NCBI GenBank assembly: GCA_019285755.1
Contig: CP079103.1
Location: 1-64,000, forward strand
Length of the DNA stretch: 64,000 nt
Origin: Chitinophaga sp. E66
GTDB taxonomy: Bacteria > Bacteroidota > Bacteroidia > Chitinophagales > Chitinophagaceae
Reading direction: 5' to 3'
Each line of letters opens with the position of its first letter. Within the stretch, counting starts at the first letter, position 1. Positions 50,705 through 63,178 of the stretch are shown in pieces. A model generated the notes under the pieces. The model was given only the letters and a program-made list of their open reading frames with translations, was not told the DNA's origin and did no database searches. Both the position numbers and the translations under genes were made by a program.

Positions 50705-51851
50705 TTATCTGTTGAAATCGCGTTCTTCGCCGCCGCCAAAGTCTTTGTCTCGATCGAAGCCTCCGCGATCGCCGCCTCTATCGTAGCCGCCACGGTCACC
50801 ACCGCCATATCCGCCACGGTCGCCGCGATCGTAACCACCGCCACTGCCGCCACGGTCATAACCGCCGCCACCGCGTTCGTAGCTACCGCCACCGCCGCGA
50901 TCATATCCACCTCCGCTGCCACGGTCACCATAGCCGCGGTTTCCGCCGCCGCCATAACCGCCGCCGCCTCCACGGTTTCCACCGCCGCCGTATCCGCCGC
51001 CACCGCCACGGTTACCGCCGCCGCCGTAGCCACCGCCGCGGTTTCCACCGCCGCCATAGCCACCGCCACCGCGATTGCCGCCGCCGTAGCCGCCTCCTCC
51101 ACGGTTACCGCCGCCGCCGAAGCGACCGCCGCCACCGCCGAAGCCACCCGGCCGGGGAGTTTTCTTCTCGATCCCCAGAGGTAACCTTCCTTGAACCGGA
51201 TGATACCGCGAGGGTCGGTGCTGAACTTACCCCAGGCGAAACCGGAACCAACCTCGCTGAAGCGCAAGTCACCCAGCATATAATAATGCGGCAGGCGGCG
51301 TGCGAAATCGGCGAGCTCAACATCTTCGGAATAGCTGGCATCGTCCCGGGTAACCAATCCGTCCTCCCGGTTCCAGATATCATTAACTACGATCTCATGT
51401 ACCAGTCCGATGTTTGATTTACGGGGATCTTTACCGTATTCGTGGAGTTGCTCCAGAAAACCTGTGAGGGAATCTGCCTGCTTAACGATTACAGCGGGAG
51501 AATGGCCAACGTAGAAAACGCTGCCCCAATCGCCTTCGGCGTCCACGTCCAGCACCCAGCTGTTACCGTAGCCGTCGCCGGCAATACGGATGGACTTGGG
51601 GATCAGGTTGGGGATTTCGAACTCATTCACCGCATCAAAGGTGATGGCGTCCAGGCCGTAAAGAGGAAACCACTGGAAAAGGCCAGGAGTTCCCTGATCT
51701 CGTCCGGGATATAATTGGTGCGCAAATCTTTGCCGATGTCGTCAATTTCTTCTTCGGAAAGCCCCGGGAACAATTCTACCGAGTATTCCTCTTTCTGTTG
51801 CGTATAATACTGCTCGTCCAGCATTTTACGCAGCTGTTCAAGTGGCGTCAT
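50705..51851 (-). CDS. SMI1/KNR4 domain protein with a long RGG/YGGGG glycine-rich tail
   Basis: The N-terminal 220 residues follow the SMI1/KNR4 pattern: LRKMLDEQYYTQQKEE, LFPGLSEEEIDDIGKDLRTNYIPDEIRELLAFSSGFLFYGLD, FEIPNLIPKSIRIAGDGYGNSWVLD, DWGSVFYVGHSPA. After GYLWGIEKKTPRPGGF comes a tail of about 155 residues made almost only of Gly, Arg, Tyr, Asn and Asp, with units such as NRGGGGYGGGG, YDRGG and DRGGYGGGDRGG, ending GGGEERDFNR. Two missing bases are near 51665 (T) and near 51172 (G). Without the second repair the tail is misread as an Ala/Val-rich sequence. RGG tails bind RNA and can form condensates in eukaryotes; here that role is inference. Length is about 382 residues. Confidence 0.82.
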
Positions 51852-51870
51852 TTTTTGAATTTATATATAA

Positions 51871-52315
51871 TTATGCTCTAATCATTTCAATGTGGGGATA
51901 TTATCCTCCATATAAGTCTCACTACGCTGTATGAACCCCAAAGATTCATAAAATTTCTGTAAATATTGCTGTGACTGATCTTAATAGCGATTTTTCCCCA
52001 TTTATCCTGCACGGCAGCTATCGAAACGTTCATCAGCTCCCTTCCGAAACCGTGTTTTCTGGCAAACGAAGCAGTTACCACCCTTCCAATGGAAGCCATG
52101 TCAAACTTAATGCCGGGACCGAATAGCCGGGTATATGCTGCCAATCCGGCATCCGTATGCCCCATAACGTGGAGCGCCAGCTGGTCATAATTGTCTGCAT
52201 CCTGGTAGGGACAGTTCTGCTCCACCACAAACACCTCGTTGCGGAGCCGCAGTATCTGATATAATTCTTCGTTGCTAAGCTCGTTGAAAGACTTGATTTC
52301 CCACCGAATGTCCAT
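51871..52315 (-). CDS. ElaA-like GNAT acetyltransferase
   Basis: GNAT-fold protein with the ElaA pattern: IKSFNELSNEELYQILRLRNEVFVVEQNCPYQDAD, LALHVMGH, the acetyl-CoA loop SIGRVVTASFARKHGFGRELM and, after repair, SAQQYLQKFYESLGFIQRSETYMEDNIPHIEMIR. Two missing bases (near 51979 and near 51899) change the C-terminus; the repaired stop is 51871-51873. Length is about 149 residues. The substrate is not known. It lies 19 bases upstream of the SMI1/RGG gene on the same strand, so the two may be co-transcribed. Confidence 0.83.
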
Positions 52316-52410
52316 TATAAGTCCCTTTTTAATAATTTTTCACGTTTGGGGTTTGATTTCAGGTATAGAGTGCCGAAATTGGCCCCGGAAACCATACAGC
52401 CTTACTGATT

Positions 52411-53894
52411 ATGAGCAGTTATTCACTCCCTTTCCTGTCGATGGACCATATCACGGTCCGCAACCAGCAGCACACCCTTCTCAGGGAATTCACCTGGCAT
52501 ATTAAGACCGGTGAGCACTGGGCCATCGTAGGCAGGAGCGGGGCCGGTAAAACCAGCCTCCTTCACACAATTATCGGCAAAAATAACGTGATCGGCGGGA
52601 GTATCCGACATTATTTTTACGAACGATACCGCCAGGACCATGCAATCAGCGATCCTTATTTCAATTATCGCCGCCTTATCGCCATGGTAGGGCATCATAA
52701 CGATTTCCGGAATAAATCGAATATGCCGGACTTTTATTACCAGCAGCGCTTCAACTCCATGGACTCCTCAGATGCCCCTACGGTCGACGAGTACCGGGAA
52801 ACCGCTCGGAAGACCCCATTTTGAGCCCACTGGGCATCAACACCCTCCGCCATAAAGAGCTCATTAAGCTTTCTAATGGAGAAACCCGCCGGGTCATGAT
52901 CGGCCAGGCACTACTCCGCCAGCCCGCCCTTTTGCTGCTCGATAATCCCTTCATGGGCCTCGATGTTCAGGCACGGAAAACTTTCCGTGGCATTGTGGAC
53001 CATGTGGCCGCCTCCGGCGCCACCGTGATCCTCGTCACCACCCCGCAGGAAATCCCTTCTGCCATTACACACGTACTTGAACTGGAAGAAGGCCGCGTTG
53101 CCGGCGCCTGGGACAGGGAATCTTTTCTGGCGCAATACCGCCCGGAATCCCCGGATCAGCCGTAACGCCGATGGACGCCGGCCTGGTAGCCTCCCTCACC
53201 CAAAATGCCCCGCATTATGATTTCGGCTCCATCGTGCAGATGGAACAGGTCAGGGTGAAGTACGGAGAAGCCCTGATCCTCGATGGGATCGACTGGCTCG
53301 TGCGCCCCGGCGAAAAATGGGCGCTCCTGGGGCCGAATGGCTCCGGCAAAAGCACGCTTCTCAGCCTGATCACGGCGGATAATCCCCAGTCCTACGCCAA
53401 TAAGATCTATCTTTTCGATAAAAAAGAGGCAGCGGGGAAAGCATCTGGGACATAAAGCGCAAGATCGGCTTCGTTTCGCCGGAACTGCATCAATACTTCA
53501 AATCCGACGCTACCTGCGCCCAGGTGGCCGCATCCGGATTTTACGATACCATCGGTTACCTGCGCCCCGCCACCGCGGAGCAGCTTGCAACCGCCGGCAA
53601 ATGGCTCCAACTGCTGGAATGCGGAGCTTACAATAATGAGCTTTTCAAAAGCGTGCCCGCCGGTATCCAACGATTGGTGCTGCTCGCCAGGGCGCTGGTG
53701 AAAAATCCACCGCTGCTCATCTTCGACGAACCTACCCAGGGGCTCGACGATCACCAGCGCAATCATTTTAAAAAAATCATAGAAATGCTCTGCGAACATA
53801 TGGAAGTGACCATGATTTACGTTACGCATTATGAAGAAGAGCTCCCTTCCCCGTAAACCGCTTTTTACGTATCCGGAATGGGAAAATGATTTAA
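52411..53894 (+). CDS. ModF-like protein with two ABC ATPase domains
   Basis: Two ABC domains in one chain: the first with GRSGAGKTS, LSNGETRRVMIGQALL and LLLDNPFMGLD, the second with GPNGSGKST, PAGIQRLVLLARALV and LIFDEPTQGLDDHQR. This layout without a membrane part is that of ModF (PhrA). Its role is unclear even in E. coli. Four missing bases occur: near 52799 (DEYL), near 53163 (DQPLTPMDAGLV, which joins the two halves), near 53439 and near 53842 (PSPVNRFLRIRNGKMI, moving the stop to 53892-53894). Repaired length is about 496 residues, right for ModF. Confidence 0.82.
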
Positions 53895-53931
53895 ATCCGA
53901 TACCTTTAGTCCGTCCAAAACATCCTACACT

Positions 53932-56900
53932 ATGTACCTGAACAACCGGCTATCGCCCCTGGCCTGTCTGTTAACCGTATTCGCAGCAGCAACGTATTTC
54001 CTGTCAGGTTGCGGAACGAAAGCCAAAGAACCGGACCCCGCTTTCGCCCGTTACATCGACGCCTATACGAGCGGTATCATTTCCAAACAAAGCGCCATCC
54101 GCATACAATTGGCCGGAGACGTGAATGTTACCCACGCAGTTAATGAACCGGTAGATGAAGACGTTTTTCTTTCTCTCCCTCCATTTCCGGAAAAGCTTTC
54201 TGGATAGACGCTACCACATTGGAATTCAGGCCGGAAAAGAACCGGAACCGGGTAAGCGCTACACCGGCAAGTTCAAGCTGGGGAAGGTAATGACCGTGCC
54301 CTCTCAGTTTAAAGTATTTGAATTCAGCTTTGAAGTTATCAAGCCGTCGTTCGAAGTGGAATTGCTCGGATTGAAATCCCAGGGCAATAGCCGGGAGAAA
54401 ATGCAGTATTCCGGCGTAGTGCGCACTTCCGATGCGGAAGATGTGCAAGCCGTGGAAAAGCTCGTCTCGGTACAATATGACGGGGAAAAGACCAGCATGC
54501 AATGGCAACACGATGTAGCCAACCGTACATATAAATTTACCATCGGAAATATCACCCGGAAGTCGGTAGCCTCAAAGCTGCATATCCTGTGGGATGGTAC
54601 CCCATTAAATCGGACGTGAAAGACAGCCGCGAAGTAGAGGTACCGGCGATCGGAGACTTTAAAGTGCTGGACATTCAACCCCGATATGAACCGGAAGAGC
54701 ATGTGCTGGTACAGTTCTCCTGTCCTCTGTTGCCAACGCAGGCGTTGGAAGGGCTGATCAGCATCAGCGGACAGACCGATCTGAAGTACACCATCGAAGG
54801 CAGCGAAGTGAAGGTTTTCGCACCCGGCAGGCTTGAAGGAAACTATACGGTAGTGGTGAATGAAGGCGTGCTTAGCGCTTATGAGGACCGCCTGGATAAA
54901 GCGTTTACCGGTAGCGTGAACTTCGAGAACCGCATGCCCTCCGTGACCATCCCGGGAAAGGGTGATCATGCCGCAGAGCGGCAAACTGGTCATGCCTTTC
55001 GAAGCAGTAGGGCTGAATGCGGTAGACGTAACGGTGGTGAAAATCTACGAAAGCAATATTCCGCAATATCTTCAGCGCAATAACCTTAACGGCGACAATG
55101 AGTTGCGCCGGGTTGCAGCTCCTGTGGCGGAAAAAACCATCCGGCTTGATACCGATAAATCGCTGAACCTCCGTCACCGTAACCGCTTCAATCTCGATCT
55201 CGAACAGATCATCAAAGCGGAACCGGGCGCCATTTACCGCGTACGGATCGGGTTCCGTAAAGCCTACGCGCTCTATACCTGCAAAGGCGACGACGCGGAG
55301 AGTGAAGACAGTGAAGAATCGGAAAGAGATTATTACGGAGAAGAGATAGACGAAGACGATGCCTTCTGGCGCCGGTACGACGATTACTATCCTTACGGCT
55401 ACAGCTGGGACGAACGCGAGAATCCTTGCCGCAATAGCTACTACCATTACGAACGTTGGGCCTCCCGCAATATCATTGCTTCCAATATCGGGCTTATTGC
55501 CAAGCGTGGCAACGATAACAGCATGGTGGTTGCCGTAACCGATATCCGTGATGCCAAGCCCTTATCAGGTGTCGATATCAGTTTGCTCGATTATCAGAAC
55601 CATGTGGTGTTTACTACGAAAAGCGATGGTGATGGCTTCGCGAAGTTCGAACTGAAAAGGAAGCCTTACCTGCTGGTGGCCAAACGAGAGAACGAACGCG
55701 GCTACCTCAAACTGGACGATGGTTCCTCCCTTCCCTGAGCCGCTTCGACGTCAAAGGAGAACAGGTGCAGCAGGGTATGAAAGGGTTCCTGTATGGGGAA
55801 AGAGGCGTTTGGCGCCCTGGGGATTCGCTCTTCCTGACTTTCCTCCTGGAAGATAAAGACCACAAGCTCCCGGAGAACCACCCGGTGACACTGGAGCTCT
55901 TCAATCCCAAAGGGCAGCTTTACAAGCGCATCAATCAGCATATTTCCCTCAACGGATTCTATAATTTCAATACCATGACCGATGCCGATGCCCCCACGGG
56001 CAGCTGGCTCGCCAAGGTAAAAGTGGGCGGCGCCGAATTCAGGCGCAATGTGCGTATCGAAACCGTAAAACCTAACCGCCTGAAAGTAAGACTGGACTTC
56101 GGTTCCGGGGAGTCGCTGGTGAAGGACCGTCAGCCCAAAGGGACCCTCACGGCAGCCTGGCTTTTCGGTGCGCCGGCACAAAGCCTTAAAGCAAAAGTGG
56201 ATGTATCGCTCACCTCATCGCGTACAACTTTCCCCAAACTCGATGCTTACCATTTCGATGACCCTACCGAATCCTTCAGCACGGAAAATAAAACCATCTT
56301 CGATGCGAGCCTTAATGAAGAAGGCACGGCGCCGGTATCTGCGAACATCCCTGTAGGCGAACGGGCGCCCGGCGTACTGAGAGCAAATTTTGAGGTGAAA
56401 GTGTTTGAGCCGGGAGGCGATTTCAGTATCGACCACTTCTCTATGCCCTACCATGTGTTCGATTCTTATGTGGGTGTGGCGGCGCCGGATGGCCAACAAC
56501 TGACCGGGATGCTCGTAACCGGGAAACCCCATGCTGTCAGCATCGTCAACGTAGATGCCGGCGGCAGGCTGTTATCCGGTACACGTACCGTGGAAGTTCA
56601 GCTTTACAAGATCCGCTGGCGTTGGTGGTGGGATGAGAGCGATGATGATATCAGCAACTTCACGAACGATAATTATAATCAACTCATCAGTACCGACCAG
56701 GTAACGCTCAAAGCTGGTAAAGGCACCTGGAATCTGCGGGTAAATGAACCCAACTGGGGACGTTATCTCATCCGGGTGAAAGACCTCGAAAGCGGGCACA
56801 TCACCGGGCAATCCGTATATCTCGACTGGCCGAATTATGAGGAAAGAATGCAGAAGGAGAACCCAACGGAAGCTTCCATGCTTGTGTTCACCGCCAGCAA

Positions 56901-59480
56901 AACGAAGTATAATGTAGGTGAAGAAGTGGTGCTTACCATTCCCAGCAGCGAAGGCGGCCGCGGACTGATCAGCATCGAATCCGGTAGCAAAGTACTGAAG
57001 ACCGATTGGGTGAGCACGGAGAAAGGGCAGACGGTGTATAAGTTCAAAGCGGAGCCGAATATGGCGCCGAATATCTATGTAAACGTTAGCCTCCTGCAGC
57101 CGCATGCCCAAACCGCGAACGATTTGCCCATCCGTATGTATGGTACGATCCCGGTATTGGTGGAAGATCCGAATACGGTCCTTAAACCCCAGATCACCCT
57201 GCCTGCTACTTTGCGCCCTGAGTCTAATGCTTCGGTCACCGTGTCGGAAGCTTCCGGCAAAGCGATGACGTATACCGTGGCGATCGTAGACGAAGGCCTG
57301 CTGGACCTCACCCGCTTCCGAACGCCTGACGCGCACGGGGTATTTTATTCCCGCGAGGCACTGGGCGTTAAGACCTGGGACCTGTTCGATTATGTGATCG
57401 GAGCCTGGGGCGGAGACCTGGAGCGTATTCTAAGCATCGGTGGTGACGAAGGCCTCAACCGCGGCGCCAGCGAAGCCAAAGCAAATCGCTTTAAGCCCGT
57501 AGTGAAATTCATGGGTCCGTTCTACCTGAAGAAGGGTGACAAGCAAACGCATAACTTCCAGTTGCCGCCTTATATCGGTTCGGTGAAAGCCATGGTGGTA
57601 GCGGGTCAGGAAGGCGCGTACGGCAGTGCAGAAAAAGTTGCCGCTGTGAAGAACCCCTCATGTTATTGGCCACCGCGCCGCGCGTGTTGGGCCCAGGAGA
57701 AACGATCCAGCTGCCTGTAACGGTGTTCGGGCTGGAACCGCATGTGAAGCAGGCCAGCGTGTCGTTGTCGGCAAATCCCTTCTTTGAAGTGGTGGGAGTA
57801 ACGACCAAGACCGTCAGCTTCCCAGGCCTGGTGAGCAACTGGTATACTTCGACGTGAAGATCCGCAACCTGGTAGGCATAGGTAAATTCAAGGTAGTAGC
57901 CACCAGCGGGAAGGAGCGTGCGGAAGAAAGCGTGGAGCTGGATGTGCGCAATCCTAACCCATATACGACGAATGTGATAGAGAAAACGCTGGAGCCTGGC
58001 GGCAGCTGGAATGCGCCTTTCTCGCCGGTTGGCATGGCCGGCACGAATACCGGTGTGCTGGAAGTATCAACCATCCCCGCGCTTAACCTCGAAAAACGAC
58101 TGAAATTCCTCATCCAATATCCCCACGGGTGCGTAGAGCAAACCACCTCGGGCGTGTTCCCGCAGTTGTCGCTCAGCACGATCATGGACCTCAGCGACAA
58201 GCAGAAAGCGGAAGTGGATCATAACATCAAAGCCGGCATTAACCGTCTGAAAGGATTCCAGACCACCGACGGCGGCCTGTCCTATTGGCCGGGTACCGGA
58301 ACGGCGGACGAATGGGGTACCAACTATGCCGGTCACTTCATGCTGGAAGCGCAGGCGAAAGGATACACACTGCCCCGGGCTTCCTGGACGGTTGGCGTAA
58401 ATACCAGCGCAACAAAGCCCTCAGCTGGGCGCCGAGCTCTTACAATTTTGCAGGAGGCGACCTGGTGCAGGCATACGCCTTTACCTGCTGGCGCTCTCCC
58501 GCACACCGGAATTGGGCGCTATGAACAGACTGCGTGAATTCCAGTACCTGTCGGCTCCCGCCAAATGGAGACTCGCGGCGGCATATAAACTAGCCGGTCA
58601 GGCGGAAGTCGCCACATCATTGGTGCGGGGCCTAAGCACAACAGTACAGCCATATACGCAATTAGGCGGTACTTTCGGCTCCGATCTCCGCGACAAGGCC
58701 ATGATCCTGGAGACCCTTACTATACTGGGCCAACGGAACACCGCAGCCAACCTCCTGAAGGAAGTAGCGGTAGAACTGGGGCAGGAAAAATGGTACAGCA
58801 CACAGACTACGGCCTATGCGCTGATCGCGATCTCTAAGTATTGTGGTACCAACAAAGGCAGCAAGATGTCTTTCACCTACAATCTTAGCGGAGCTACCGG
58901 TAACATTAATTCCGAATCGTACCTGTCCCAATTGCCGGTGGCGTTTAAAGCCAGCAACAGCGTAACAGTAAATAACAAGGGCCAGAACGTGCTCTACGCC
59001 CGCCTGATCCTTCGCGGTCAGCCAGAAGCAGGGCAGAACCCATACGCTGAGAACCAACCGGACGTGATGGCGATGACAGTTCAATACAACACCCGTACCG
59101 GCAAGCCGGTGAGCGTGGAGCAACTGAAACAGGGTACGGACTTCGTGGCCACCGTTACCATCCGCAATCCTGGCAAGCGCGGTTATTATGAGCAGCTGGC
59201 GCTCACACAGGTGTTCCCTTCGGGCTGGGAGATCATTAACACCCGCCTGATGGGCAACGACAGCACCCTGCGTATGTCGCCATTCACCTACCGCGATATC
59301 CGTGACGACCGGGTATATACCTACTTCAACCTGGAGGAAAGCAAAACAGTTACCTACCAGGTGCTGCTGAATGCGGCCTACCTCGGACGGTATTACCTGC
59401 CGGCGACCAGTTGCGAAGCGATGTATGATAACACGATACATGCTTTTGCACCGGGCAAGTGGATAGAAGTAGTCAAATAA
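53932..59480 (+). CDS. Bacterial alpha-2-macroglobulin family protein with thioester motif
   Basis: A very large lipoprotein (LSGC at residues about 25-28) of about 1850 residues after repair. It has macroglobulin-like domains including the MG2-type GMKGFLYGERGVWRPGDSLFL, the bait-type region, the ALPHA-2 pattern FGPFYLKKGD-like MGPFYLKKGDKQTHNFQLP, and the thioester site PHGCVEQTTS with Cys at 58130-58132. Bacterial A2Ms trap attacking proteases at the cell surface. Nine missing bases lie near 54163, 54243, 54599, 54959, 55733, 57656, 57827, 58374 and 58486. PBP1C follows directly, the classic partner gene, which repairs peptidoglycan after attack. A stretch of acidic residues (DDAESEDSEESERD) is inserted in the middle. 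Confidence 0.92.
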
Positions 59481-59498
59481 TATTTCAAAACAAACATC

Positions 59499-59530
59499 AA
59501 AGCCGGTGCAGGAAAAGCACCGGCTTTTCT
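59499..59530 (+). terminator. Hairpin between the A2M and pbpC genes
   Basis: AAAGCCGGTGC (59499-59509) and GCACCGGCTTT (59517-59527) form a perfect stem followed by TCTTT. It ends 7 bases before the pbpC ATG, so it may weaken the expression of pbpC or hide its ribosome site. Confidence 0.7.
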
Positions 59531-59536
59531 TTCCTT

Positions 59537-61920
59537 ATGTGGACGCGACTGAAGGCCTGGGCATACCGGAGACGGTGGAGATTGTCGATAGCAACGCTGC
59601 TGTTGATCGGGTATTACTTGATATTACCGGGGCAATTGTTTACCACGCCGACCTCTTTCGTGATCGAAGATGAGAAGGGTGATCTGTTGAACGCGGCCAT
59701 CGCTAAAGATGGGCAGTGGCGGTTCCCGGCGGATAAGTCGGTGTCGGAGAAGTTCGAGAAGTGCATTGTCGCCTATGAAGACAAGCGGTTCTACTATCAC
59801 TGGGGATCGACCCCGGGGCGTTATTGCGTGCTGTAAAGCAGAATGTCGGCGGCGGCAAAGTGGTTAGCGGGGCCAGTACGATCACCATGCAGGTGATCCG
59901 CCTGTACCGGAATAAACCGCGAACGCTATGGCAGAAACTCGTGGAGATGACGATGGCTACCCGGCTGGAGTTCCGGTATTCGAAGAAGTCGATTCTGGGA
60001 TTATACGCGGGTAATGCACCTTTCGGCGGAAACGTAGTGGGGTTGGAAGCCGCATCGTGGCGATACTATGGCCGGAAGCCGGATCAGCTATCCTGGGCGG
60101 AAACGGCTACTTTGGCGGTATTGCCCAACAGCCCTGCATTGATCCACCCGGGACGTAACCGGCAAAGGTTGCTGGAGAAGCGCAATGCACTATTGCACAG
60201 GCTCTGGCAGAACGGAACGATCGATAGTACCACCTGGGCGCTGTCTTGCGTGGAGCCCCTTCCAGACAAACCTCATCCCCTGCCTGAGCTGGCGCCGCAT
60301 TTGTTGAGCCGCTTCCGCCAGGAATACCGACTGAAGCAGGAATCCGGCAGTACCCGGCTCAAAACCACGCTGGAAGGAGACCTGCAGCAAAACGTTATCG
60401 ATATCGTCAACCGGCATCACCTTCAGCTGAAAGCGAACGGCATCAATAACGCCGCTGCGCTGGTGCTGGATGAAACCGGGCACGCCCTCGCATATGTAGG
60501 GAACGTTTACCGTCCAGAAGATCCCGAGCTGGAAGCCTATGTAGATATCATCCAGGCGCCCGCAGCCCGGGCAGCACCCTGAAGCCACTGCTATATGCCG
60601 GCATGCTGAATGACGGCCTCATGTTGCCCAATACCCTCCTGCCCGACGTACCCACGCATATCGCAGGCTATACCCCGCAGAACTTCGATCAGGCATACGA
60701 CGGCGGCGTACCCGCCTCCCGTGCCCTGGCCCGCTCGCTGAACATCCCGGCCGTCAAAACCCTTCAGCAATACCGCAGCGACAGGTTCCTTCATCTCCTG
60801 CGGCAACTCGGCATTACGAGTATGAAGAAGCCCGCCACCCATTACGGATTATCCATGATCCTGGGAGGAGGAGAAACCACTCTTTGGGAACTGGCGGGCG
60901 TATATGCCAGTATGGCGCGGACGTTGCTGCACCAGGAACAGTATGCCGGTAAGTACGATGGGGATGATTACCACCCGCCCATGTACCGCGCCAACGAAAT
61001 CCGGCCCGGCCGGCACAGCCTGACACGCTTCGGCCTCCTCGACGCCGGCGCCATCTGGTATACATTCAACGCCATGGAAGAGGTGATGCGCCCCGGAGAA
61101 GAAATGCTCTGGCAGGCTTTTGCGTCCTCCAAACGGATAGCATGGAAAACAGGCACCAGCTTCGGTTTCAGGGACGGTTGGGCTATAGGCGTGACGCCGC
61201 AGTATGTAGTTGCCGTCTGGACCGGCAACGCCGACGGTGAAGGGCGACCGGGCCTCACCGGTGTTTCCGCCGCCGCGCCTGTCATGTTCGATATATTCAG
61301 ACTGTTACCCAATACACCGCCATTCCCTGTACCCTCGGATCACCTGAAGACCATCGCCGTCTGCCGCCAGAGCGGATACAGGGCCGGGGAGTTCTGCACA
61401 GAGCGCGATTCGCTCGCAGTGCCAAAGGCAGGATTACGGTCTGCCGTATGCCCTTACCATCAACTCATTCACCTCGACGCATCGGGCAAATTCCGCGTAA
61501 CGGCTGAATGCGAACAGCCCGACCGCATGCAGCATAAGCCCTGGTTTGTGTTGCCCCGGCCATGGAATACTTCTATAGGGCCACCCACGCCTACGAGCCC
61601 CTACCTCCCTATCTTCCTGGCTGCGCAACAGAAGACTACGGCCGCGCGATGGAACTTATCTACCCCAGGCCCCACGCCCGCATTTACGTGCCGGTAGAGA
61701 TTGACGGTGCGCTCGGTGAGACCGTCTTTAAAGCCACGCACCGGTCGCCCGGGGCAAAATTTTCTGGCACCTGGACGCGGAGTTCGTCGGCGAGACAAAG
61801 GATTTCCATCAGTTGTCTATCCGGCCAAAAGCCGGCAAGCATGTGCTGACGATAGTCGATGAAGAAGGTGAGCAGATCCGTTTAGACTTCGAGATACTCG
61901 ACAAAACGCAGGATCAATAA
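59537..61920 (+). CDS. pbpC: Penicillin-binding protein 1C
   Basis: Bifunctional peptidoglycan synthase. After a membrane anchor (LSIATLLLIGYYLILPG) the transglycosylase domain has the catalytic Glu in AYEDKRFYYHWGIDPGALLRA and SGASTITMQ. The transpeptidase has the S-x-x-K motif GSTLKP, SLN in RSLNIPAVKTL and KTG in WKTGTSFGF. The C-terminal domain (FKATHRSPGAKIFWHLD, DFHQLSIRPKAGKHVLTI) is the BiPBP_C type of PBP1C. Four missing bases lie near 59807, 60565, 61556 and 61757. Start MWTRLKAWAYRRRWR at 59537. Repaired length is about 796 residues. Its pairing with the A2M gene is typical for Gram-negative bacteria. Confidence 0.93.
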
Positions 61921-63171
61921 TTGTATTTCTCTTTCCACAGGGCTTTCAGATAGCGGCGGAGCTCGTCTTCCCGGGCGTTTTTACCCGGGTTGTAGAACCG
62001 CGTGCCGGCAATGGCATCGGGCAGGTATTCCTGTTCGGAGAAGTTATTCTCAAAGTCGTGGGAATAACGGTAGCCTTTGCCATAGCCCTGTTGTTTCATG
62101 AGCTTGGTAGGCGCGTTACGGATATGCAGCGGAACGGGGAGGTCGCCGGTCTGGGCAACAACGCTCTGTGCGGCGCCAATAGCCATGTAGGAGGCATTAC
62201 TTTTAGGAGAGGAGGCCAGGTAAGTGGCGCACTGCGACAGGATGATGCGGGACTCGGGATTACCGATGACGGACACTGCCTGGAAGCAGTTATTGGCAAG
62301 CAGCAATGCGTTGGGGTTGGCGTTGCCGATGTCTTCGGAAGCTAATATCAGCAGCCTCCGGGCAATGAACTTTACGTCTTCCCCGCCGGCCAGCATGCGG
62401 GCCAGCCAGTACACGGCGCCGTTGGGATCGCTGCCGCGGATGGATTTGATGAAGGCGGAGATGATATCGTAATGCTGTTCGCCGGACTTATCGTAAATGG
62501 CTACGCGCTGCTGCGCAATGTCCATTACTTTTTCGTTGTTGATGACGATGGGCGATTCTTCCTGCAGGGTGTCTACCACTAGTTCAAAGAGGTTGAGCAG
62601 CTTGCGGGCGTCGCCGCCGGAGATGTTGAAGAGGGCTTCCGTTTCCTGTAGTTCGATGGTTTTGGATGCCAGCCATTCGTCTTTCTGCATGGCGAGCTGC
62701 AGTAGTTTGAGGAGCTCCTCCGGCCCGAGGGGCTTCAGGACATACACCTGGCTCCGGGATAGCAGGGCCGCGTTCACTTCAAAAGAGGGATTCTCCGTGG
62801 TGGCGCCGATCAGGGTGATGATCCTTTTTCTACTGCCCCAGCAGGGCATCTTGCTGCGATTTGTTGAACCGGTGGATCTCGTCGATGAAAAGGACCGCGT
62901 GGCGGCTTTTAGCCAGATCTATCACCTCGCGGATGTCTTTCACGCCGGAAGAGATGGCGCTAAGCGTATAAAAAGGAACCTGGAGGGTATGCGCGATGAT
63001 ATTGGCGATGGTGGTCTTACCTACACCCGGAGGCCCCCACAGGATCATGGAAGGTATCTTTCCCGCCGAAATGGCTTTGCGAAGGATACTGCCCTGGCCT
63101 GTCAGGTGTTCCTGGCCCACGAGGTCGTCCAGCGTTTGCGGACGGAGTCTTTCTGCCAATGGTGCTCGCAT
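61914..63171 (-). CDS. rarA: Replication-associated recombination protein A (RarA/MgsA)
   Basis: AAA+ ATPase acting at stalled replication forks. MRAPLAERLRPQTLDDLVGQEHL is the family start, with Walker A WGPPGVGKTT, Walker B VLFIDEIHRFNKSQQDALL, sensor GATTENPSFEVN and arginine-finger region, then GGDARKLLN and the C-terminal tetramerisation part (SDPNGAVYWLARML, GYRYSHDFENNFSEQEYLPD). Two missing bases near 62838 and 62826 (LLGAVEKGIITLIGATTE restored) split it. Repaired length is about 420 residues. Its end overlaps the convergent pbpC end by 7 bases. Confidence 0.94.
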
Positions 63172-63178
63172 GGTTCTG

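Noticed and set aside
50705..51170. Ala/Val-rich protein end in the SMI1 gene
   Set aside because: This is the frame one base off. Restoring one G near 51172 gives a clean RGG/YGGGG tail with a regular end.
53932..59480. Programmed frameshifting in the A2M gene or other large genes
   Set aside because: Shifts occur at many unrelated runs in nearly every gene, with no slippery-site plus structure pattern. Sequencing error explains them better.
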